Origin: Ventricola sp017626895
GTDB lineage: Bacteria; Bacillota; Clostridia; Christensenellales; Aristaeellaceae
Assembly (NCBI GenBank): GCA_017626895.1
Contig: JAGAHV010000159.1
Coordinates: 1-64,000 of the forward strand
Direction: 5' to 3'
DNA length: 64,000 nucleotides
This document shows, one piece after another, positions 44,830 through 53,593 of the stretch. Under the pieces are notes generated by a model, which was not told the DNA's origin, did not search any database, and saw only the letters and a list, made by a program, of their open reading frames with translations. Each line of letters starts with the position of its first letter. Within the stretch, counting starts at the first letter, position 1. A program made the position numbers and the translations under genes.

Positions 44830-45681
44830 ATGAAACAGCTGAACATTTTTGCATTTGCCGATGAAGCCAGCACGATGATCGACGGACAGATCACCGCCAT
44901 GCTTCGCAATCAGCTTCAGGGCCTTGAAATCCGGGGCGTGGACGGGGTGAACATTTCGGACATTTCGCTTGCCAAGGCGAAAGAGGTCCACCGGAAGCTC
45001 AGTGACAACGGACTGCGTGTCTGGTCCATCGGCTCCCCCATCGGCAAGATCCCGGTGAACGGAGATCACGCCACCCATACGGAAGCCTTCCGCCGCACGC
45101 TGGAGATTGCCTTCGTCCTCGAAGCGGAAAACATCCGTCTCTTCTCCTACTATATCGAAGAGGGAAAAGATCCCGCGGACTATCGTGATGCCGTCATCGA
45201 TCACCTCGGTGCTCTTCTTGCCTTCGGCGAGGGATCCGGCATCCGTCTGTGTCACGAGAACGAAAAGGGCATTTACGGTGACAATGCCGTCCGCTGTCTG
45301 GACCTGCTCAATACGTTCCCGAACCTGTATGGCATTTTCGATCCGGCAAACTTCATTCAGTGCGGACAGGATACCCTTGAGGCCTGGGAAATGCTGCACA
45401 GCCGGATCTGCTATCTGCACATCAAGGATGCCCTGAAAGACGGCACGGTCGTGCCTGCCGGATACGGAGAGGGCCACCTGCCTGAGATTCTTGCCGCTTA
45501 TATCGCCCAGGGCGGTTCTGCGGTTACCGTTGAGCCCCACCTGCAGGCGTTCAGCGGCCTTGACCATCTTGAGCGTCCCAAGGAAGACCGGAAGCTGGGC
45601 ACCGGTTTCCATTTCAAGGATCACGATGAATCCTTTGACAAGGCCTGCAGTTCCCTCCGCGACATTCTGAATTCTCTGTAA
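44830..45681 (+). CDS. Sugar phosphate isomerase/epimerase-like TIM barrel (AP endonuclease 2 family)
   Basis: A 283-residue single-domain protein. The strand order FAFADEAS, LEIRGVDGVN, LRVWSIGSPIGKI, IRLFSYYI, IRLCHENEKG, YGIFDPANFIQCG, CYLHIKDALKDG and VTVEPHL fits the xylose-isomerase-like TIM barrel. Metal ligands would be the Glu and His in CHENE, Asp in FDPAN, His in YLHIKD and Glu in VEPH. Members are isomerases or epimerases of sugars, inosose or keto-sugar acids. It lies 23 nt after the hydrolase, with GGAGGATCTA before its ATG. Confidence 0.85.
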   Translation: MKQLNIFAFADEASTMIDGQITAMLRNQLQGLEIRGVDGVNISDISLAKAKEVHRKLSDNGLRVWSIGSPIGKIPVNGDHATHTEAFRRTLEIAFVLEAENIRLFSYYIEEGKDPADYRDAVIDHLGALLAFGEGSGIRLCHENEKGIYGDNAVRCLDLLNTFPNLYGIFDPANFIQCGQDTLEAWEMLHSRICYLHIKDALKDGTVVPAGYGEGHLPEILAAYIAQGGSAVTVEPHLQAFSGLDHLERPKEDRKLGTGFHFKDHDESFDKACSSLRDILNSL

Positions 45682-45717
45682 CCTTCCAAATTCTCTTCCA
45701 ATGAAAGGAGTTTTCTC

Positions 45718-46896
45718 ATGGCTGACTTTATCCGGCTTGGAATCATTGGCATTGGCAATCAGGGCTCCATGTATGCCCGCCGCATCGTAAAGGAAAACTG
45801 GTGTCCGGAGATCCGTCTGACCGCCATTGCGGACAAGAATCCCGACCGCATTGAATGGGCCAAATCCGCCATTTCGCCTGATCTTCAGTACTTTGATGAT
45901 GCCATTGCCATGCTGGACAGCGGCGTCATTGACTCCTGTATCGTCGCTGTTCCCCATTATGATCATCCCCACCTTGTCATTGAATGCATGAAGCGCGGCA
46001 TTCATGTCATGTGCGAAAAGCCTGCCGGCGTCTACACCCTTCAGGTTCGTGAGATGATGGCCGAAGCGGACAAACATCCCGAGGTTGTCTTTGGCATGAT
46101 GTTCAATCAGCGCACCAACTGCCTCTACCGCAAAATGCGGGAGCTGATTCAGAGCGGCAAATACGGCCGTGTGCGCCGCGCCAACTGGCTGATCACCAAC
46201 TGGTATCGTCCGCAGTTCTACTATGACAGCGGCGACTGGCGTGCCACCTGGTCTGGCGAGGGCGGCGGCGTATTGCTCAATCAGTGCCCGCACCAGCTGG
46301 ACCTGTGGCAGTGGATTCTGGGAATGCCTGTAAAGGTTCAGTCCTTCATGCGCTTTGGTCAGTGGCATGACATTGAAGTGGAAGACGATGTCACCACGTA
46401 CATGGAGTATGCGGACGGACATACCGGCGTCTTTACCACCTCTACCGGCGATCCTCACGGAACCAACCGTTTTGAGGTTCAGATGGACGGCGCGCAGCTG
46501 ATTGCTGAAGGGGAAACCCTGATGCTGGCTGAACTGGATCAGCTGGAACAGGACTGGACAAAGACCAACAAGGAGGCCTTTGGATCTGTTCCCTGCAAAG
46601 TCATTAATGTTGAAATGGATGGACTCAATCCGCAGCACCAGGGCGTTCTCAATGCCTGGGCTGGTGCCATTCTGCGCGGCGAGCCGCTGGTTGCGGATGG
46701 ACATGAGGGCATTAACGGGCTCATGCTCTCCAATGCCATGCATCTCTCCTCTTTCCTCGGAAAGCCCGTTGAGCTGCCCTTTGATGAAAAGCTCTACTAC
46801 GATGAGCTCATGAAACGTGTGGCCACCTCCAAGCGCAAGAGCGGCGGCCCCGCCGTTTTCGCCGACACCGCCAATTCATTCGCCGGAACCAAGTAA
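45718..46896 (+). CDS. Gfo/Idh/MocA family oxidoreductase
   Basis: A 392-residue NAD(P)-dependent sugar dehydrogenase. The Rossmann motif is LGIIGIGNQGSMYARRI, followed by AVPHYDHPHLVIECMKRGIHVMCEKP with the EKP catalytic motif near residue 102, then GGGVLLNQCPHQLDLWQWILG with the conserved His. AAAGGAG precedes the ATG. With the isomerase-like gene it resembles the oxidoreductase/isomerase pairs that handle inositol, keto-glycosides or rare sugars. Here the pair is placed to process the product of the nearby importer. Confidence 0.92.
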   Translation: MADFIRLGIIGIGNQGSMYARRIVKENWCPEIRLTAIADKNPDRIEWAKSAISPDLQYFDDAIAMLDSGVIDSCIVAVPHYDHPHLVIECMKRGIHVMCEKPAGVYTLQVREMMAEADKHPEVVFGMMFNQRTNCLYRKMRELIQSGKYGRVRRANWLITNWYRPQFYYDSGDWRATWSGEGGGVLLNQCPHQLDLWQWILGMPVKVQSFMRFGQWHDIEVEDDVTTYMEYADGHTGVFTTSTGDPHGTNRFEVQMDGAQLIAEGETLMLAELDQLEQDWTKTNKEAFGSVPCKVINVEMDGLNPQHQGVLNAWAGAILRGEPLVADGHEGINGLMLSNAMHLSSFLGKPVELPFDEKLYYDELMKRVATSKRKSGGPAVFADTANSFAGTK

Positions 46897-46901
46897 ACAA
46901 C

Positions 46902-46930
46902 AAAAGCAGGAGCGAGCTCCTGCTTTTTCT
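46902..46930 (+). terminator. Terminator after the oxidoreductase gene
   Basis: An 11-bp stem AAAAGCAGGAG/CTCCTGCTTTT (46902-46912 with 46917-46927), loop CGAG, then a T-rich tail. Confidence 0.85.
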
Positions 46931-46962
46931 ATTTCTCAACCCAAGATGATGTATCCTGTTTT

Positions 46963-48690
46963 TCAAGCATTGTATCGTTTCACCATACAGCTTTTTTGGC
47001 AGAAGCAGATTCCATAGGCTTTGCATCCCACATATCCATCATCCAGAATCCCTTCCTCATATCTCTTGTCCCTGATCTGGGAAAAAGCCTCGTTAATTCC
47101 ATCCTGCATTTCAATGAATTTCTTTCTTGCCTTCACTTCAAAGAGAATGGCCGGAAGATCATGTTTAATCGGATACAGGACAATATCCGGACGTCCATTT
47201 CCTTCTTCCCGATTCGACCGTGCCACATAATCTGGCACGGCATGGAGCAGTGACAGGAAGAAGCCGTGATAAAAGCTCTCCGTGCTGTCAAATGTGCTGA
47301 TCATCATTTCCAGAAGATGATTGATGCAATCTTCCATTCCTTCCACATCATCATTCAGAACAGATCGAGCCAGTGGACTCAGGTCCTCTTTCTGAATCTG
47401 TTTATCAAACCATTTGCGTATCTGATTTCTATAAATACTCCTTATCTCTGCATTGGGAATTGCCAGCCGGCCATAAATATCTTCTCCGCCAAGTCTTTCA
47501 GAAACTTTTTTCAGATAACCGGTAAAGAACAGAAAATTCCATAAATTATCAGCCGATTCGCCGATTTCCTCATACGTGATATCCTCATGAATCTGCTTCT
47601 CAATCGTTCCGCCCTCGATAAGTCTGTTCAGTTCTTCTTTCATCGCCGCATCTGCTCCGGCTATCAGATCCCGAATAATTTGATTTGAGGATGTATTTGA
47701 CCAATAGGGTTCAGGAAATTTTTTGTTTTCATTGACAATCCCATCCACATAATTGGTTATACTCCAGGGATTATAGATTTCCGTCTCGCCAAAGATATAA
47801 CCATCATACCATTCCTTCACCTCAGGCGTTTTTGACTCAATTCCATAGTCTTCAAGCATCTGCATCGTTTCCTGTACCGTAAAACCAAAGGCTTCATCAA
47901 ATGCCCCTGACCTGATAGAATTGATTTTCAAATTGTTCATACCTGTGAAAATGCTTTCTTTGCTGATCCGAAGACAGCCGGTGATCACGGCAAGCTCAAG
48001 TGCATTATTCGTTTTGAGACATGACTCAAAAAGGGAGCGGATAAAACTGACCATTTCCTGATAGAAACCCTCATGATACGCATTTTCAAGCGGGACATCG
48101 TATTCATCAATCAGAATCAGGACTTTTCTCCCATGATAGTGCATCAGGGCATCTGAGAGCAGTTTTAACGACGTCGAATACCTTGTAATTTCTGCGAGAC
48201 CTGATTTTTCATCTTCAAACACACTGTCCTTTCCGGGAACGGACAGTTCTTCAATGATCTTCCTGTCAGCCAAAGGCAGTCTCCCCTGTGTCCAGAGATA
48301 GGAATGCCTTTTAATCTCGGAAATGATATTTTCCCTCAGTTTCTTAAATGAAGAAATAAAGTCAGGCTGTCTTGCAGACTTAATCGACAGACTAATCACC
48401 GGATATTTTCCCATCATGGATAGAATCTCTTTCGGTGCCCCCATGATTTTCTTTCCTTCAAAATACCAGCTTTTATCTATCTCTTTCCCATCGTTGTCAT
48501 ATTCGAGTTCAAAAAAAGTCTGAAGCATGGAAAGTGCGAGCGTCTTGCCAAATCTTCTTGGCCGGGTGAATAAGGTTACCTTTCCGCCTTTTTCAACGAG
48601 ACCCCGAACCAGCATGGTTTTATCAACGTAATACAGATTTCCCTCGACGAACTCCTTGTAATTCTCATAGCCAATTCCTATTTTTTGCAT
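46963..48690 (-). CDS. AAA-ATPase-like/PD-(D/E)XK protein, intact
   Basis: A 575-residue protein, full length for the family. Residues ~5-290 form the AAA-ATPase_like domain (PF09820): GIGYENYKEFVEGNLYYVDKT, Walker A TRPRRFGKTLALSML, Walker B KVLILIDEYDVPL, then AVITGCLRIS. The middle region has EIYNPWSITNYV, and the C-terminus is a PDDEXK_9 nuclease (PF08011) with RPDIVLYPIKHDLPAILFEVKARK. Proteins of this type are numerous in gut anaerobes; their role (defence, mobile or regulatory) is not established. GGGGGTGATCAA precedes the ATG. It is the only one of three related loci in this window that is whole. Confidence 0.9.
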   Translation of the reverse strand: MQKIGIGYENYKEFVEGNLYYVDKTMLVRGLVEKGGKVTLFTRPRRFGKTLALSMLQTFFELEYDNDGKEIDKSWYFEGKKIMGAPKEILSMMGKYPVISLSIKSARQPDFISSFKKLRENIISEIKRHSYLWTQGRLPLADRKIIEELSVPGKDSVFEDEKSGLAEITRYSTSLKLLSDALMHYHGRKVLILIDEYDVPLENAYHEGFYQEMVSFIRSLFESCLKTNNALELAVITGCLRISKESIFTGMNNLKINSIRSGAFDEAFGFTVQETMQMLEDYGIESKTPEVKEWYDGYIFGETEIYNPWSITNYVDGIVNENKKFPEPYWSNTSSNQIIRDLIAGADAAMKEELNRLIEGGTIEKQIHEDITYEEIGESADNLWNFLFFTGYLKKVSERLGGEDIYGRLAIPNAEIRSIYRNQIRKWFDKQIQKEDLSPLARSVLNDDVEGMEDCINHLLEMMISTFDSTESFYHGFFLSLLHAVPDYVARSNREEGNGRPDIVLYPIKHDLPAILFEVKARKKFIEMQDGINEAFSQIRDKRYEEGILDDGYVGCKAYGICFCQKSCMVKRYNA

Positions 48691-48757
48691 TTGATCACCC
48701 CCGGAGAAACTTGCTGTCTTGTTTTATCACAGATATCTGTCTATGGGAATCACGTGG

Positions 48758-50107
48758 TCACGGTTCACCGGACAATTCCTCTATTCCCCGTTCCGCCTCA
48801 ATATGCTCAAAGAAATCATTCTTTTTCTCATCCGGACCCACGGCCGTGTAGTAAAGGCCGAACAGGCGGTTATCGTGTTTTCCAGAGTCTCGGACGACAT
48901 ATTTCCCCGAATCCTGGGTACGATGACGTTTGAATGCCTCACAGGCCACATCAAAACCGGTTTTCCCGTCAAAGGCGGTCAGCGGCTGGCGCCAGTCCAT
49001 GACAACGGGGTTCTTCTCATACAGATGGATGTACACTTTCTGAATCTGCCACGGATCCAACGCGGCATCTTTTCCGGTCAGTTTATACGCCGGGTCTGCT
49101 GCTAGTTCCAGTGCCTGAACCAATCCCCAGGCACAGGCTTTATGCGCCCCATGACCATATTCCCCGTTAAAGTCATGTGTCACCGCCACCAGCGGCCGGT
49201 ATCGCCGGATCAGCCCGGTAATAAACTGCAGAACGTTCTCCTCGCCCCACATTTTGATGATGTCCCTCGTCTGGGACGCATACCGGTCGATAAAGACATC
49301 TCCTCCGGTCATGATGGGATATTCCCGCACGCCGCAGGTCCAGAGGCAGTCAAGCAGCTCACACTTTCTGCTGGCAGGCTGTTTGGTGACATTGACCACA
49401 AGAACTTTTTTCCCGCGTTCCCCCCGGTAATAAGGAATGGTTCCGCCAAACCAGAGGACCTCGTCATCCGGATGGGCGGAAAGGACCAGCAGATCCGCCT
49501 CCCCTTCAAAAGGCTTCCACCGCTCTACCCAGTCTGGAACACATCCGGCACCCAGGAGCTGGATCTCTGTCACGCAGAAATCCATGGAACCGCTGTTGTG
49601 AATCCGAAAATGACGCAGACCATCTACCGGAATGTACTCATTGTAATACAGAGCCTTCCGTGCTCTCCCCGTCGGCTGCCATGTGCCCTCACTGTCCTGC
49701 ACCTCCAGCTGGTAGGCGGAGAGTTCTCCGCCCCACTTGACATACAGGCCGAAGCAGTCCTGCCCCTCCGGCAGTTCAAATTCCAACCAGCCGTTTGGTC
49801 CCCCGTTCCACGCGGTCTTATACCGGTCATCCGTGAGCCAGTCCCGGTCATTCCCGTTCCGGTTTACATGAATCCGGGCAAGCCCGGTAATATCCGCCGC
49901 CGGTGTACTGCTCTGTTCCACTGCTTCAATGAAGCGTTCCGAAAAAGTGTCATCTGGCTGAAGCTCTTCATTTTGCGCCGTCCGGTCAAAAATGCCGCCC
50001 GGTGACTGAGAAAAATCCATCCGCACGCCGCCGGTGCCCGTGCCCTTCTCCGCCGCCGCCATCCAGGGCAGCAGCAACAGACACAGGCATACCATCCATC
50101 TATTCAT
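48758..50107 (-). CDS. Secreted PIG-L family deacetylase with discoidin-like domain
   Basis: A 449-residue protein. A signal peptide (about residues 1-20, ending MAAAEK) is followed by an F5/8-type-C or NPCBM-like sugar-binding domain (~65-200: YKTAWNGGPNGWLEFELPEGQ, GLYVKWGG). The PIG-L/LmbE deacetylase domain (~210-430) has the metal motif LVLSAHPDDEVLWFGG and later GEYGHGAHKACAWG (His ligand). PIG-L enzymes remove N-acetyl groups from GlcNAc-containing substrates, and the binding domain suggests glycan targeting outside the cell. The start is uncertain: ATG 50107 overlaps the acylphosphatase stop, and ATG 50119 or GTG 50140 also fit. Confidence 0.85.
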   Translation of the reverse strand: MNRWMVCLCLLLLPWMAAAEKGTGTGGVRMDFSQSPGGIFDRTAQNEELQPDDTFSERFIEAVEQSSTPAADITGLARIHVNRNGNDRDWLTDDRYKTAWNGGPNGWLEFELPEGQDCFGLYVKWGGELSAYQLEVQDSEGTWQPTGRARKALYYNEYIPVDGLRHFRIHNSGSMDFCVTEIQLLGAGCVPDWVERWKPFEGEADLLVLSAHPDDEVLWFGGTIPYYRGERGKKVLVVNVTKQPASRKCELLDCLWTCGVREYPIMTGGDVFIDRYASQTRDIIKMWGEENVLQFITGLIRRYRPLVAVTHDFNGEYGHGAHKACAWGLVQALELAADPAYKLTGKDAALDPWQIQKVYIHLYEKNPVVMDWRQPLTAFDGKTGFDVACEAFKRHRTQDSGKYVVRDSGKHDNRLFGLYYTAVGPDEKKNDFFEHIEAERGIEELSGEP

Positions 50108-50381
50108 CGTACCGAACATGAAAACCTGATTCCTCCTCACTCAGCGGCATTTCCCATTCCTGCCGATCCGTTATCTGGACATAAGTTCCGGCAGCAATGC
50201 GCTGAATCATCCGCTCGATCTCATCTGCCGGGCCCTGCACTTCCATCTCCACTGCTCCATCCCAGCGATTCATGACCCAGCCCGTCAGCTCTGCAAGTGC
50301 CGCCGCATGAACGGCCCGATAACGGAAGCCAACTCCCTGAACATCGCCTGAAAAGACAAAGTGTTTACGTATCCTGGACAT
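50100..50381 (-). CDS. acyP: Acylphosphatase
   Basis: A 93-residue protein matching acylphosphatase at full length. The phosphate-binding loop is VFSGDVQGVGFRYR, with the catalytic Arg near residue 21, and the catalytic Asn is in GWVMNRWDGAVE. It hydrolyses acyl phosphates such as carbamoyl or 1,3-bisphosphoglyceryl phosphate. AAAAGGGAG precedes the ATG. It ends with TAG, and the next gene starts inside its 3' end, so the two are cotranscribed. Confidence 0.93.
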   Translation of the reverse strand: MSRIRKHFVFSGDVQGVGFRYRAVHAAALAELTGWVMNRWDGAVEMEVQGPADEIERMIQRIAAGTYVQITDRQEWEMPLSEEESGFHVRYDE

Positions 50382-50467
50382 CGTTTTCTCCCTTTTGGAA
50401 CTCCTTCATCTCCATTGCCGTGCAGCCGCCTGGCTGTTGTCCGGCTGAGCGAACAGACCCTTTCCGA

Positions 50468-50986
50468 TTAACGCCGGCCGAAATCCGTGAACATGGCCGC
50501 CAGTTCACTGACGATGTCCTCTGCGCTTTTTCCCTGTTCCTCGACCGTAACATCCGCATAGCGTTCGTAGAGCGGCACCCGTTCCTCATACAGCATCCGA
50601 AGGGTCTGTCCCTCCGAAAGCACAACGCCCCGCTGCCGGATATTCTGAAGGCGGGCTGCCAGCGTATCATATGCCACCGACAGGTACACCACCGTACTCT
50701 GTTCGCAAAGACGGGCCATTGCCCGGTCTCCGTAGACGGCACTGCCGCCGGTCGCAATCACCGCAGGCGCCGGCAGATTCATCTCAAGAATCACCCGCTC
50801 CTCAAGCTGTTTAAACCCTTCCGGCCCGTACCGGTCGATCAGCTCGGAAAGCCGGGCGCCGGACTGTGTCTGAATCAGCAGATCCGTATCCAGAAACGCG
50901 GTTCCCAAAACCTTTGCCAGAATCACACCGACAGTGCTTTTCCCGGATGCCGGCATTCCGATCAGCGTGATGCAGTTTTTCTCCAT
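50468..50986 (-). CDS. aroK: Shikimate kinase
   Basis: A 172-residue kinase phosphorylating shikimate in the chorismate pathway. It has the P-loop GMPASGKST (residues 10-18), the DTD shikimate-binding motif (FLDTDLLIQ), FKQLEERVIL, and VIATGGSAV with the GG loop. The C-terminal lid has RLQNIRQRGVV and the RVPLYERYADVTV helix. No other aro genes are in the window. It precedes the acylphosphatase gene by 86 nt and may share a transcript with it. Confidence 0.93.
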   Translation of the reverse strand: MEKNCITLIGMPASGKSTVGVILAKVLGTAFLDTDLLIQTQSGARLSELIDRYGPEGFKQLEERVILEMNLPAPAVIATGGSAVYGDRAMARLCEQSTVVYLSVAYDTLAARLQNIRQRGVVLSEGQTLRMLYEERVPLYERYADVTVEEQGKSAEDIVSELAAMFTDFGRR

Positions 50987-51049
50987 TTCAAGCCTTCTTT
51001 CCCTATCTGTCCGTTTCTGACCTCATTCCCCGGAACAGGCACCGTTTAA

Positions 51050-51091
51050 AGAGATAAACATGCCCTGTATTGGCAGGGCATGTTTATCTCC
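51050..51091. terminator. Bidirectional hairpin at 51.07 kb
   Basis: Perfect 17-bp arms (51051-51067 and 51074-51090) with a 6-nt loop. It lies between the SLOG-domain gene and aroK, both on the minus strand, and would end transcription of the former. The T tail is weak. Confidence 0.6.
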
Positions 51092-51103
51092 GTTCCTGCG
51101 TTA

Positions 51104-51937
51104 TCATTTGGATTTGACTCCATGAATCCGGGCAAGCAGCCATTCCTTCTTCTTTTGCTGATCCGTCTCCGGCGGGTCGCCGCGAAGAAATGGGAGTGCC
51201 AGTTTCAGACGTTTTTTGGTTTTGGCAATCGTTTGTCTGGTCTGATCCTCTGTAAGTCCCGTCTCCTGTGCCACCTCTTCAAGCGGTTTTCCTTCCATAA
51301 ACCGCTTTTCAATGACCTCCGCCTCCGTCAGGCTGCGGCCTGAAAAAAGCTCTATGGCAAGACGGAGCTCAATATCCTCCGGCCATTGTCGGTCCTCCTC
51401 AAGATGATGCAGAAGACATTCCGGATAGGGTTCCGTTACCGCTTTCACGCCATCCAGACAGACAACCGTCTTAACCCCTTTCTCCCGGGCATAATCAACC
51501 GTTCTCTTTGTACTTCCGGCTTCTCCATTGTAGAAGGCGATCACCAGACTGGAATGATCCACGAGCCAGCGATTTCGGCGCTCCAGCGCATTTTCATCAT
51601 AGCGGTCAGCCATCGTCACCCGATAGTCAGCCGCCTTCCACACCTCTGTATACCGCTTCTTCCACTCCTCTTTCCATCGCGCATCAAAAGAAAGATACGG
51701 TGTGACGGCAATGAGCCGGAGGGCATCATTGGTCTTTTTCCTGGCAAGGACAATCTCCGCTGCCCAGAGGTCGACCCCCATGCCCATGCCGGTAAGAAAG
51801 GTGGTTTTCCCATCTGCCACAGCCTCATCAATCCGGTCTTCCAGCCATTTCCGCACCTGCGTTTCGCTTTCATCCAGCTTGGATGCCCGGTGGCCGGTGA
51901 AACAGCAGCGACGCAAACGTTTTTCTTCCTCCGTCAT
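51104..51937 (-). CDS. SLOG-domain protein (DUF1273/YpsA-like) with C-terminal HTH
   Basis: A 277-residue protein. Residues ~10-175 resemble the YpsA/DUF1273 branch of the SLOG superfamily: RCCFTGHRASKL, FLTGMGMGVDLWAAEIVL, then LIAVTPYLSF and LVIAFYNGEAGSTKRTVDYA. These form a Rossmann-like pocket for a nucleotide-derived ligand. The last 80 residues, with SLTEAEVIEKRFMEGKPLEEVAQETGLT, look like a sigma-70 region 4-type helix-turn-helix. The combination suggests a ligand-sensing DNA- or RNA-polymerase-binding protein. ATG at 51937 has AGGAGG; a TTG at 52027 with GGGGAGG would add 30 residues. Confidence 0.75.
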   Translation of the reverse strand: MTEEEKRLRRCCFTGHRASKLDESETQVRKWLEDRIDEAVADGKTTFLTGMGMGVDLWAAEIVLARKKTNDALRLIAVTPYLSFDARWKEEWKKRYTEVWKAADYRVTMADRYDENALERRNRWLVDHSSLVIAFYNGEAGSTKRTVDYAREKGVKTVVCLDGVKAVTEPYPECLLHHLEEDRQWPEDIELRLAIELFSGRSLTEAEVIEKRFMEGKPLEEVAQETGLTEDQTRQTIAKTKKRLKLALPFLRGDPPETDQQKKKEWLLARIHGVKSK

Positions 51938-52162
51938 TTTCCTGCCTCCTTCTCCGTTCAAAAAGGAGTTTGCCCAATCCCCGACAGCTTTTTTCAAATC
52001 CGGGTCAGCATCAGGCTGCTCCGACAAATGACCTCCCCTGCCTGCCTTTCCGTGACCTGGCCTGCCAAAATCGCGGCAGTTGAGAGCATCCGAACCCAGC
52101 GGTGCACAGGGCCAGACTGCGGCTAAAAGAGCTTTTTCAGAAAGAACCGCTTTCCTGCAGAT
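51938..52162. other. Intergenic stretch between the SLOG and aminopeptidase genes
   Basis: No further gene is convincing. The only point of note is the TTG/GGGGAGG alternative start of the SLOG gene at 52027. Confidence 0.3.
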
Positions 52163-53392
52163 TTACTCTGCCCAGCTGCCGTTTCTGAAAATGGGCACCG
52201 CTTTCCCATCCGGACGCACGCCGTCTATCGACAGATCCTCTGCGCCGATCATGAAATCGACGTGAATAATGGAGTCATTGATTCCCATTTCCCGTGCCTC
52301 TTCCATCGTCAGATTATCGCCATCCGGCAGGACTTCCTTGAAACCCATGCCCAGTGCACAGTGGCAGCAGGCATTTTCATCAAACAGCGTCTCATAGAAA
52401 AGGCCGAACTGATTGACCGGACTCTCTTTCGGCACCAGAGCCACCTCACCCAGCATGGCGGCGCCCTCGTCCATATGGATCATCTTTTCCAGCAGTTCCT
52501 GTCCCTTTTCCGCCTTGCAGGAAACGGCGCGGCCATCCTTAAACGTGATGGAGAAGTTCTCGATCAGCTGACTGTTATAGGAAAGCGGCTTGACCGCCAC
52601 CAGTGTTCCCTCACACTTTCCGGCATGCGGTGAGGTAAAGATTTCCTCTGTCGGCATATTGGGAATATAGGACGCGCCATTTTTTACATTAACGGCACTC
52701 GCACCTTCCCATTTTGCCCCCGGAATCAATTCAACCGTAAAGTCCGTTCCGTTGGCGCTCCGATACTGAAGGGAGGCAAATCCCTGGTCATTGAGCCAGG
52801 CCGCCTTCTTTGATATGAAATCCGAATGTGCCTTCCATTCCTCTACCGGATTATTCTCCTCCGTCACACGTACGGTGGTCAGAATCGCTTTCCAGAGCTG
52901 ATCCACGGCGTTCTCTGCATCCGGATAGCACTTCTTTGCCCATTTTTCCGACGGATAGGCTGCAATCACCCACTGATGCTTTCCTTCAATCGCATTCCGA
53001 TACGGCTTTACCACTCTTCCGCGGCACTGAGCCACCTCCGAGAGCTTGGCAGGATCAATCCCGCTCATGGCGTCCGGGTCATCCGATACGATAAAGATCC
53101 GGCACGGAAGATCCTCAACCATCTGGCTAAGTTTTTCCTTCTCCCACGGGAGAACCGTGGAAAGGGTTTCCGTGTCCGCATAAAGATAATTCAGTCTTGA
53201 ATAGGCATCAAACGTCCAGTCAACATTGACCTTTTTTGCCCCGGCTTTATAACATTCCTCGATGATCAGCGCAGCAAACGCATGCTGCTCCACAGAAACT
53301 GTCAGCAGGACCGTCTGTCCCGGCTGGACATTGGCGCCGGTCCTCACGATCAGCTCTGCGTATTTTCGCAGCAGGTTTTCTGAAATGCTCAT
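52163..53392 (-). CDS. M29 family aminopeptidase (AmpS/PepS type)
   Basis: A 409-residue cytoplasmic metallo-aminopeptidase, full length for M29. It starts with KYAELIVRTGANVQPGQTVLL. The two-metal site ligands appear in IPNMPTEEIFTSPHAGKCEGTLV (Glu), MLGEVALVPKESPV (Glu), CHCALGMGF (His) and DSIIHVDFMIG (His, Asp) near the end. It removes N-terminal residues from peptides, and could process peptides brought in by the opp importer, although the genes are far apart. It is transcribed alone. Confidence 0.93.
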   Translation of the reverse strand: MSISENLLRKYAELIVRTGANVQPGQTVLLTVSVEQHAFAALIIEECYKAGAKKVNVDWTFDAYSRLNYLYADTETLSTVLPWEKEKLSQMVEDLPCRIFIVSDDPDAMSGIDPAKLSEVAQCRGRVVKPYRNAIEGKHQWVIAAYPSEKWAKKCYPDAENAVDQLWKAILTTVRVTEENNPVEEWKAHSDFISKKAAWLNDQGFASLQYRSANGTDFTVELIPGAKWEGASAVNVKNGASYIPNMPTEEIFTSPHAGKCEGTLVAVKPLSYNSQLIENFSITFKDGRAVSCKAEKGQELLEKMIHMDEGAAMLGEVALVPKESPVNQFGLFYETLFDENACCHCALGMGFKEVLPDGDNLTMEEAREMGINDSIIHVDFMIGAEDLSIDGVRPDGKAVPIFRNGSWAE

Positions 53393-53593
53393 AACGAAGT
53401 TCCCCCTTTACCATTCACAAGGTGCGTTCCGGTGATCCTGACCGGTTCATTCCCGTCGCTCAGAATCGTTTCCTCTGATCCCACCCAGGCTGCCCGGAGA
53501 ATCGGCTGATTCTCCTCTCCCGCTCTGCATAGCGGTTTCTTTCCGGCCGTACCTCACACCTGTCACTGTTATAACGCATCCCCTCCGTCCATG

